Source: Candidatus Eiseniibacteriota bacterium
GTDB lineage: Bacteria > Eisenbacteria > RBG-16-71-46 > CAIMUX01
Reading direction: 5' to 3'
Assembly (NCBI GenBank): GCA_029569475.1
Contig: JAKQSZ010000009.1
Span: forward strand, 42,468 to 106,467
Length of the DNA: 64,000 nt
Both the position numbers and the translations under genes were made by a program. The notes under the pieces were generated by a model. The model was not told the DNA's origin. It searched no databases and was given only the letters and a program-made list of their open reading frames with translations. Below are positions 17,877 through 25,130 of this stretch, piece after piece (the first letter of the stretch is position 1; each line of letters opens with the position of its first letter).

Positions 17877-18305
17877 TCAGCGGGCTTCCCGCGGGGGATG
17901 GAGCTCGACACGGGTCTCGATCGGCATGGAGGCCCGCAGCATGGCGGAGACGGAGCAGTACTTCTCCTCCGAGAGCCGCACCGCCAACTCGAGGTCCTCC
18001 CTGGGCAGGTCCTCGCCGTAGAAATGGAACGTCAGGCGGATCGAGGTGAAGACCCGGGGGTGCGTCTCGGCCCGGCCGGCCTCCAGTTCCACCTCGTAGT
18101 CGTCCAGCTTGATCCGCCTCTTCCGTAGGATGGAGAGGATGTCGATGCTGGTGCACCCTCCCAGGCCGATCAGGACCAGCTCCAGGGGCTTGGCCGCGGC
18201 ATCGGAGCCGCCCAGGTCGGAGGGACCGTCCATGGGCACCCAGTGCCCGCTCTCGGACAGGCCGGCCAGGGAGATCCCTCCCATCCGGCGCACGACTGCT
18301 TTCAC
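17877..18305 (-). CDS. OsmC-family peroxide-reducing protein
   Basis: 142 residues. The two redox cysteines of the family are visible in LIGLGGCTSIDILSILRKRR and EEKYCSVSAML. Family members reduce organic hydroperoxides in the cytoplasm; the YhfA-like subgroup has unknown substrates, and this sequence is closer to that form. The GTG start at 18305 follows GGGGAGGAGCGGAG, a better site than that of the ATG at 18356. It lies just upstream of the membrane-TPR gene and is probably co-transcribed. Confidence 0.85.
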   Translation of the reverse strand: MKAVVRRMGGISLAGLSESGHWVPMDGPSDLGGSDAAAKPLELVLIGLGGCTSIDILSILRKRRIKLDDYEVELEAGRAETHPRVFTSIRLTFHFYGEDLPREDLELAVRLSEEKYCSVSAMLRASMPIETRVELHPPREAR

Positions 18306-18486
18306 CTCCGCTCCTCCCCGCCTGATCCCTGTGCGAGCCCCCGGCACGAGTTCCACGGCGACGAGGCGGATGCCGCGACCCCCGGGGTTCCTGAAGCTGC
18401 GGATCCGTGGAGGCTGGATCCGATGAAGCCTGAAACACCGCGAACCGGGGCCCGAGGCGTCCTGCCGCTCCGGGCCCCGCGACCGG

Positions 18487-19560
18487 CTACAGCTCCTGGA
18501 ACATGTACGGGCGCAGGCAATCCAGCCGCTTCTCGTAATCGTTCGGGTCGAGCATCCAGCAGGTGACCGCGACGCTGGAGAGCAGGGGGTTGCCGTCCTG
18601 CGGGGTAAAGGCGAAGCCGACGATCTCGTGATCGCCCACCACCTGGAGGGTCGGCACCGGAACCACCGTCTGGGAGAGGATGCGGCCGAAGTGCCCGTGA
18701 TCGCGGCCGTAGGAGAAGATCGTGTTGGCCGAGCGCTTCTCCGTCAGCGCCACGCGCCGGTTCTCGGCGAGCCGTTGGATCGCCTGGTTCAGGGTGATCT
18801 TCTCCCGCAGCTTCAAGTTGAACCAGAGGCAGTGCATGTACTGGGTGTTCAGCTTGATCGCCGAGGAGAAGAGATTGAGGTCGTAGTTCAGGGTCTGGAA
18901 GAGATGCCAGGCATCGCGCGCGTGATGGGTCCCGAAGCGGGGATCGTCGTGTTTGCCGGCCTGGGGGGCGGGCACGTAGTCCTTGTCCTGGGAGATGTCG
19001 CTGGCGCGCCGCATCATGACGAACTTGGCCTCGACGAGGTTGTCGGGGTCATCGTCGGCAAGCGCCAGGGTCTTGAGCAGTACAGCGATGTTGTGTGTAT
19101 TACAACTTACGACCTGTATATACTTGTCGTCTCCCGGGACGAGGGCCGAGTCGTTGACCCCGCGAGCGTACATCTTGCCGAATCCGAACTCGCTTCCCTG
19201 GGCCACGAAGCCGTTCGTGTTGTGCGCGTACTTTTCGTAGTACTTCAGCTTGTTCGCCTGGCCGACCCCGGAGGGCGTGCAATCGATGACCACCGAGGCC
19301 TTCTCCACCGCCTCCTCGGCCTCCATGCTGACCTTCATGCCGAGGTCCTGGAAACGCGGGATCGTCTCCTTGTCGGTGACGAGCAGCGCCCCCCGGTCGA
19401 GCAGGTTGCGCACCTTGGCCCGCTCGTTGGTGAGGGGTGTCCGCTTGTGGAACGAGAGGACGTCGATCCCCAGATCCTTCTGAAAGTCCGACAACAAACC
19501 GATCAGCGGTTCGCCGATCGTTCCCGTCCCGACGACGTGGACCCGCGTTTCCTTGCTCAT
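18487..19560 (-). CDS. Type II (archaeal-type) glyceraldehyde-3-phosphate dehydrogenase
   Basis: 357 residues. The NAD(P)-binding start is VHVVGTGTIGEPLIGLL. The catalytic cysteine block is VVSCNTHN (Cys-Asn-Thr as in archaeal GapN2/Gap2), preceded by VVIDCTPSGVGQANK and followed by VMMRRASDISQDKDYVPAPQ, all hallmarks of the archaeal type II enzyme and absent from ordinary bacterial GapA. It would interconvert glyceraldehyde-3-phosphate and 1,3-bisphosphoglycerate. The start ATG at 19560 follows GGGAGGTCTGTCC. Occurrence in a bacterium is unusual; transfer from archaea or an ancient lineage trait is possible. No other glycolytic gene is adjacent. Confidence 0.8.
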   Translation of the reverse strand: MSKETRVHVVGTGTIGEPLIGLLSDFQKDLGIDVLSFHKRTPLTNERAKVRNLLDRGALLVTDKETIPRFQDLGMKVSMEAEEAVEKASVVIDCTPSGVGQANKLKYYEKYAHNTNGFVAQGSEFGFGKMYARGVNDSALVPGDDKYIQVVSCNTHNIAVLLKTLALADDDPDNLVEAKFVMMRRASDISQDKDYVPAPQAGKHDDPRFGTHHARDAWHLFQTLNYDLNLFSSAIKLNTQYMHCLWFNLKLREKITLNQAIQRLAENRRVALTEKRSANTIFSYGRDHGHFGRILSQTVVPVPTLQVVGDHEIVGFAFTPQDGNPLLSSVAVTCWMLDPNDYEKRLDCLRPYMFQEL

Positions 19561-19814
19561 GGACAGACCTCCCGGCAGAATCATCAATGCGTGGCAGGAG
19601 CCCCGACCGCTGGCGGAAACCGGACACTCCGGGCCGCATCGATCCGGATGCCGACATGGACCCTCCGGATCCAGGAGAATCGAGCGGTCTGGGGCCGATG
19701 ATGGCAGCCGGGTCCGGGGGTGTCAAACTCGTTGCGCCCCGGGACCGGGGCCCGCCGGCCGGGCCCGGGAGGCGCCGTCCGGGCGAGGGCAGACAAGCCG
19801 GGAGAAGGATCGAC

Positions 19815-21725
19815 GTGCCGAAGATGACGCCAGACCGGATCGCATCGGTCAGCCCGGGGCTCGTGGTGGCCCTGGCCGCGTTCGCCGTCTACCTGGTCTC
19901 GGGATCTCGCGACCTCGGGACCATCGACAGCGGCGAGCTGGCGGTTGTCTGCGCTCGCTTGGGGATCGCCCACCCGACCGGGTATCCGCTCTACACCCTG
20001 CTGGGCCGGCTCGCCGTTCTTACCGGGGCCAGCCCCATCGTGGCTTGCGTGGTCCTCTCAACCGTCCTGTGCGCCGCCGCTGTCGCGGTGACCGCCTTCG
20101 CCGCGCGGGAGTTGCTGAACCACCTGCCGGATCGACCGGCGCCGGGAGGGCGCACGGCCATCGGCCTCGATCTGCTGGCGGCCGCAAGCGCGGGTTGGCT
20201 GGCCTTTGACCGAGTCTTCTGGGATCAGGCGGTGGGTAACGAGGTCTACGCCCTGCACCTGCTCTTCGTGGCTCTCCTCGTTCTTCTTGGGCTACGGCTG
20301 ATGCGCCGCCGGGAGGAGAGGACGCTCGCCGCGCTCGGACTCACCGGCGGACTGGCCTTCGCCCACCACCTGAGCATCGTTTTCCTGGCCCCTGCGATGG
20401 TGTGGGCCCTGTTCGGGTACGCAAGGCTGGCGCTCATCTCTCGAGGCGGGTCCGCGTGGCGTCGAGGGGGGGCCGCGTGGCGCCGCGCCGCGGCGATCCT
20501 GGCCGTGCCCGCCGCGATCGGCTGGTCGGTGGTGCTCTACCTGCCGATCCGCTCGGCGCGGGCGCCGATCCTGGACTGGGGCTCACCCGGCCATTGGGAT
20601 GAGTTCTGGCGGCACGTCTTTGCGGCGCAGTACCGGGTCTGGCTCTTCGAGTCGGGGCGGCTCTGGAGCGCCCAACTGGCGGGATACGTGGAGAGCCTGC
20701 CGGAGCGGCTCACCTGGCCCGCGCTGGCCTTTGCGCTCGTTGGCTGCGCCGGATTGGGCCGCCGCCCCTCGGCGCTGGTCTTCCTGGGGCTGGTGCTCGT
20801 TACGACGGCCTCCTGGGCCGCGAGCTACAACATCCATGACCTCGCCCCCTACTTCCTTCCCGCGGACCTGGCGATCGTCCTGCTGGCGGCGGCCGGAGCG
20901 GCCACGCTGGCGGGCAGACTCGGGCCGCTTCTCTCGCGGACCCGTTGGAGCGCCCCGACACGGGATGGACGTGCCGCCGTGCACCTGGTGGCGGCGCTGG
21001 TCGCGGCGACGGTGGCGGTCCAGGGTCTGTCCCACTTCCGTGCGGCCACGCGGAAGGAGGATCATTTCGTGCGCGCGCACGCCGAGGCCGTCCTGAGCGG
21101 CCTGCCGCCGCGCGCCATCCTCTTCTCGCGCCACTGGGATGCGCTCGTCTCTCCCGCGCTGTACCTGCAGGAGATCGAGAAACTGCGCCCGGACGTGACG
21201 TTGGTCGACACCGAGCTGCTGCGGCGCTCGTGGTACTACCCTCAGCTCGGGCGTTGGGACCGGGCCCTCTTGAAGCCCCTGGAGGATCGGGTGGCTCGTC
21301 TGCTCGAGCAACTCGAGCTGTTCGAGAACGGCCGTCCGTATAATCCCGCGGTCATCGAGCAGGCCTATCAGGATGCCATCGCGGGGATCGCCACCGCCCA
21401 CGCGGACACCCGCCCGACCACGTTCACAGCGGACGTCCAGCTCAACTTGCCGGCCGGCGGCCGCACCCCGATTTCGCGGGGGTTGGTCTACGAGATCCTC
21501 TCCGATCCCCTCGCTGCCCCGTCGCTCGATCCTCCGGACGTGGATCGACTGCTCCGGAGCGGGCCGCGCCTCGATGACCCGATCCACCAGCAGATCCTCG
21601 CGGCCTGGTCGAATGCGCTCACGGCCCGCATCCGCTTTCTGGAGATCTTCGGGAGGCGCGAGGAGATCGCTCCGTGGGAAGAGGCCCGATCCAGGATCCA
21701 GCCTCTTCTCCGACAGCCGGGTTGA
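19815..21725 (+). CDS. DUF2723 membrane glycosyltransferase-like protein
   Basis: 636 residues from a GTG start preceded by GGAGAAGG; the frame is open upstream, but that part overlaps the opposite GAPDH gene. The family signature is GTIDSGELAVVCARLGIAHP then TGYPLYTLLGRL, near the N-terminus, followed by about ten membrane helices and a soluble C-terminal part. DUF2723 includes human TMEM260, an O-mannosyltransferase, and has a GT-C fold. The Asp-Ser-Gly-Glu in the first loop is the expected catalytic site. It likely mannosylates or glycosylates exported proteins or envelope glycans. A 25-bp tandem repeat begins at its stop codon. A small repeated segment at 20440-20490 (GGxxWRRGGAAWRR) lies in one cytoplasmic loop. 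Confidence 0.8.
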   Translation: MPKMTPDRIASVSPGLVVALAAFAVYLVSGSRDLGTIDSGELAVVCARLGIAHPTGYPLYTLLGRLAVLTGASPIVACVVLSTVLCAAAVAVTAFAARELLNHLPDRPAPGGRTAIGLDLLAAASAGWLAFDRVFWDQAVGNEVYALHLLFVALLVLLGLRLMRRREERTLAALGLTGGLAFAHHLSIVFLAPAMVWALFGYARLALISRGGSAWRRGGAAWRRAAAILAVPAAIGWSVVLYLPIRSARAPILDWGSPGHWDEFWRHVFAAQYRVWLFESGRLWSAQLAGYVESLPERLTWPALAFALVGCAGLGRRPSALVFLGLVLVTTASWAASYNIHDLAPYFLPADLAIVLLAAAGAATLAGRLGPLLSRTRWSAPTRDGRAAVHLVAALVAATVAVQGLSHFRAATRKEDHFVRAHAEAVLSGLPPRAILFSRHWDALVSPALYLQEIEKLRPDVTLVDTELLRRSWYYPQLGRWDRALLKPLEDRVARLLEQLELFENGRPYNPAVIEQAYQDAIAGIATAHADTRPTTFTADVQLNLPAGGRTPISRGLVYEILSDPLAAPSLDPPDVDRLLRSGPRLDDPIHQQILAAWSNALTARIRFLEIFGRREEIAPWEEARSRIQPLLRQPG

Positions 21726-21781
21726 TCGAACTCCACGCCGGCCGGGTTGATCGCAGTCCACGCCAGCCGGGTTGATCGGGG
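21716..21781 (+). repeat. 25-bp tandem repeat overlapping a stop codon
   Basis: Units start at 21716, 21741 and 21766 with the core GCCGGGTTGATCG, an exact 25-bp period and few differences. The first copy covers the stop codon of the DUF2723 gene, so the array seems to have grown out of the gene end. Confidence 0.85.
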
Positions 21782-21834
21782 ATCCGATTCGCCGGGCATC
21801 CGATCGACCGTGGAGATGACCGCCGGCACCGCCA

Positions 21835-24747
21835 TCAGCGAAGCCGAACGAGCCGGGTTGTCTTCTGTCCGTTGTCGGTCTGCAATCTCCCGAAGTACAC
21901 GCCCGAAGGAACGGCATGCCCTCGCTCGTCCCGTCCATCCCAAACCACGCCGTTCCATCCGGCCGGGGAGATCCCCTCGCGGAGCTCGCGCAGCCGGCGT
22001 CCGGCGGCATCGAAGATCGCCAGGTCGCCGCGTCCGGGCGAGGGGAGGTAGAAGCGGACCATGGTGGAGCGCCCGAACGGATTGGGGCGGCCTGCCAGGA
22101 TGCGCGGAACGTCTCCCCAGGCGGGGGACTGATTGACGTACGTGGACATGAACCAGGTCACGATCGATTGGGTGACGCCGTAATCCCAGCGGTCGGGCCG
22201 TCCGCTGAGGAGAACCAGCCATCCGGGCTCCGTGGATTCCTGAACCTCCGGGCGCCCGGCGACGCCGATCGCGCTCTCCGGCGCGTCGCTCAAGCGATAG
22301 AGGACGGTGCTCGGCGAGTCGGGCCGCAATGTCACGGCCGAGACCGACACGAACCCCGACCAGATCAGATCGGGAAGGCCGTCCACCACCGACTCCACCC
22401 CGGAGAGGGTGGTCGGGCTTGACACATCCTCGATCCCCAGGTAGTCACGGAACGGATCGGTGAGCTGGTCGCCCGGCTGTGAGGTCAGCAGCAGGAGACT
22501 CCCTCCGGACCGCAGATAGGAGTGGAGGGCCGTCGTCTGGTCCCATGCTCCTGACGACAGCTGCCCGGCCACCCAGATCACAGCGCGGTAGCGCCCCAGC
22601 GTTTCCGCCGGCACCGGCCCGTGGCCGATCGGGTCGGGAAGCGCGTCGGGATAGCCCTCGTCGGGCTCGTTGCGGTAGTCCCAGAAGTCGAAGGCGAACG
22701 GCCCGGTGAAGGCCGACTCCTCGTACGCCCGGCGCAGATCGCGCATCAACTCGACCGGATACCACTGACTGGAGTTGACCAGGAGGAGCGGCAGGTCCAT
22801 CGGCGGATCCTGTACCGGATCGAGGACCTGCCGCAGGATCCAGCGATCCGGGTCGATCACGACGCTGGTGGGCGCGGCCTCCAGCACAAACGTGTAGAGC
22901 GTGTCCCGGCTCCAGTTCTGCACCGTAAAGAGGGAATCCCCGCCGGCGGTGCGGATGAGGATATCCACCGGCATCCGGAACGGAGGCTCCGCCTGGAGCT
23001 GCCGCAGCGCCACCCTGGCGGCGACGTTGTCCGACCCGGCCGGCCGAGGGACGGCGCTCCAGTCATAGCTGTAGATGGGGTAGCCCTCGCCGTAGATCCA
23101 CTGCTCGAAGAAGGGGCCCAGGTCCTGTCCGGAGGCCGCTTCGGCCGCCGCGCGCAAGTCTTCGGTGGTCGCGGCATCGTAGGCATGCCGTTCCCGGAAG
23201 ATGCGCAGCGTCTCCACGAAGCCCTCGTCGCCCACGACGTGGCGCAGCATGTGGTAGACCCAGCCGCCCTTGTTGTAGGAGAGGTTCCCGTCGAAGATAC
23301 GGTCCCAACCGCTCAGTTCGGGCACGTAGACGGTGCCGCCGCCGAAGTACTCCGCCGCGCGCATGCGGCTGTGCAACCCCTGAGGGCCGCTCTTGGCCTC
23401 CTGCCAGAGAGCTTCCGCGTACGTGGCCATGCCCTCCTGCATCCAAATGTGGTGGAAGTCGCGGCAGGTCACCATGTCTCCCCACCATTGGTGCGAGGCC
23501 TCGTGGGCCACCACCAACTCGTTGTTGCTGCCCATGCTGGACAACGTCTGGTGCTCCATCCCGCCTCCCCAGGTGAACTGGGCATGGCCGTACTTTTCGG
23601 TGAGGAAGGGGTAGGGGCCGAAGAGTTCGGCGAAGGCCGCCAGCATGCTCTTGACCTGGGACTGGACCGGTTCCCAGGAGGCGCGGGCGAAGGGGAAGTT
23701 GTAGAAGTGCAGCGGCATCGAATCGACCCCGGCCGACACCTCCGGCTCGGGCACGTACCAGTCGGTGTAGAAGCTGTAGGGATAGATGGCCAGGGAGACG
23801 AGATAGGTCGTGATGGGGAAGGACTCGTGCCAGACGAACGTGGTCAGCCCACCCTGGGTCGTGCTATCGCGCAGCGCCCCGTTGCTGGCGACCAGCAGGC
23901 CCGCGGGAACGGTCACGGCCATGCGCACCGAGTCCGCCTTGTCCTCCGGGTAGTCCTTGCAGGGCCACCAGCCGCGGGCGCCGAAGGGCTCCGACAAGGT
24001 CCAGATGTGATCGAGATCGCGCACCTTCTGGAAGACCATGATCAAGGTGTCCGGAACGCCGGCGTAGTCCACGCGAACTTCCACCGTCTCGCCTGTCTGG
24101 TAGGGGCGGTCGAGTCCGCAGCGAAGCAGATGCTGCTCGTGGACAAACCCGGCCGGCACTCCGGCCGCGTGGACCGCGGAGACGTCGAGTCGATCGTCCA
24201 GATCCAGGACCAGGGTATCCAGAGGACCGTCGGTCACACGCACGCGGGAGAGGACCGACGCGGTGACGGTTCGGGACGCCGGCTCCAATCGCAGGTCGAT
24301 ATCGTAGTACAGCGCGTCGTAGGCCCTCTGCTCCGGGGTCGGCTCGGTTCCCGGCGCCCGGGTCAGGAGGCGTGCCATGGCGGCCTTCATGGACCGGATC
24401 TTCCCCTCGCTGCAGATCCGCGCGCCCGTGTCATCAGGGCCGAAGGAATCGCCGTCCAGAGCTGTTGACTCGTCCGGGTTCGCGCGTGTGACGGAGGACG
24501 GCGGTCCGTCTGTCACGTTCACGGACGACGGGTCGGAGCCCGCCGGATCGACCGAGGAGGCGCCGGCGGTTGTTCCCGGGAACCCGATGACCAGGATGGA
24601 GAGCAACCCGACGACCGCGGGAAGGAACCAGAGCCCGAGCCGCGGTCCGTGGCGATATCCGGCCGCGCCCGGCCCGCCCGCTTCACGCGCGCCGCCGTGC
24701 GACCCGACCTGGCGCCATCGATGAACGCCCGATGCCGGAGAGCCCAT
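21835..24747 (-). CDS. M1-family aminopeptidase with GATase-like and FlgD-like domains (paralogue A)
   Basis: 970 residues; ATG at 24747 after GGGGGAGGTAACGGAT. An N-terminal membrane/signal segment (LWFLPAVVGLLSILVIGF) is followed by a low-complexity linker, then the M1 peptidase. The substrate-binding motif is GGMEHQ (GAMEN position), zinc site HEASHQWW (about 413) with the third ligand in MQEGMATYAEALW. Residues ~645-860 form a Rossmann-like domain similar to ThuA/GATase1 folds (LLLVNSSQWYP, YRAVIWVAGQ, LRSGGSLLLLTSQPGD). The last ~85 residues are a FlgD/T9SS-like beta domain ending VRLR. Exported aminopeptidase. A paralogue with the same domain order lies immediately upstream at 25131-27977. 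Confidence 0.88.
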   Translation of the reverse strand: MGSPASGVHRWRQVGSHGGAREAGGPGAAGYRHGPRLGLWFLPAVVGLLSILVIGFPGTTAGASSVDPAGSDPSSVNVTDGPPSSVTRANPDESTALDGDSFGPDDTGARICSEGKIRSMKAAMARLLTRAPGTEPTPEQRAYDALYYDIDLRLEPASRTVTASVLSRVRVTDGPLDTLVLDLDDRLDVSAVHAAGVPAGFVHEQHLLRCGLDRPYQTGETVEVRVDYAGVPDTLIMVFQKVRDLDHIWTLSEPFGARGWWPCKDYPEDKADSVRMAVTVPAGLLVASNGALRDSTTQGGLTTFVWHESFPITTYLVSLAIYPYSFYTDWYVPEPEVSAGVDSMPLHFYNFPFARASWEPVQSQVKSMLAAFAELFGPYPFLTEKYGHAQFTWGGGMEHQTLSSMGSNNELVVAHEASHQWWGDMVTCRDFHHIWMQEGMATYAEALWQEAKSGPQGLHSRMRAAEYFGGGTVYVPELSGWDRIFDGNLSYNKGGWVYHMLRHVVGDEGFVETLRIFRERHAYDAATTEDLRAAAEAASGQDLGPFFEQWIYGEGYPIYSYDWSAVPRPAGSDNVAARVALRQLQAEPPFRMPVDILIRTAGGDSLFTVQNWSRDTLYTFVLEAAPTSVVIDPDRWILRQVLDPVQDPPMDLPLLLVNSSQWYPVELMRDLRRAYEESAFTGPFAFDFWDYRNEPDEGYPDALPDPIGHGPVPAETLGRYRAVIWVAGQLSSGAWDQTTALHSYLRSGGSLLLLTSQPGDQLTDPFRDYLGIEDVSSPTTLSGVESVVDGLPDLIWSGFVSVSAVTLRPDSPSTVLYRLSDAPESAIGVAGRPEVQESTEPGWLVLLSGRPDRWDYGVTQSIVTWFMSTYVNQSPAWGDVPRILAGRPNPFGRSTMVRFYLPSPGRGDLAIFDAAGRRLRELREGISPAGWNGVVWDGRDERGHAVPSGVYFGRLQTDNGQKTTRLVRLR

Positions 24748-25130
24748 ATCCGTTACCTCCCCCGAACTGCCCGTGGATCTCCACCTTCCGTCAGGCCCGC
24801 ACCCTGCCCGTATGTCCGCCGGCGGGGCGGGCGGCCGAAAGAGCGACCGTGACCGCGGCCGGCGTGCTTGGAACACCGGCATGCGGTCGGCCGCATATTA
24901 CCACCGTCCGGGCCGGCGGCACATGTGGACACCCGCCCGGCGCACGGCGAGAGGCTGGCTGGCGCACGGCGAGCAAGGCTGAGGGGCGCACGGGGAGCAG
25001 GGCTGGCTGGCGCACGGCGAGCAAGGCTGTGGGGCGCACGGCGCGCAAGGCTGAGGCCACCCTCCGGAACAACCGGTGAGTGGCCTCTGCCAAAGGCGGG
25101 AAAGCCGCCGTTCGCTTCAACGCGGGCGAA
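24748..25130. other. Intergenic region with a 23-bp repeat array
   Basis: 383 bases between the two M1 genes. It holds the ribosome site of paralogue A next to 24747 and the five-copy repeat at 24940-25056. No further gene, promoter pair or terminator with a T-run was recognised. Confidence 0.6.
24940..25056 (+). repeat. 22-25-bp tandem repeat, five copies
   Basis: Units begin GCGCACGG at 24940, 24962, 24985, 25010 and 25034, with the consensus GCGCACGGCGAGCAAGGCTG. Copies differ by one to three bases and by length. Intergenic, between two paralogous M1 peptidase genes. Confidence 0.85.
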
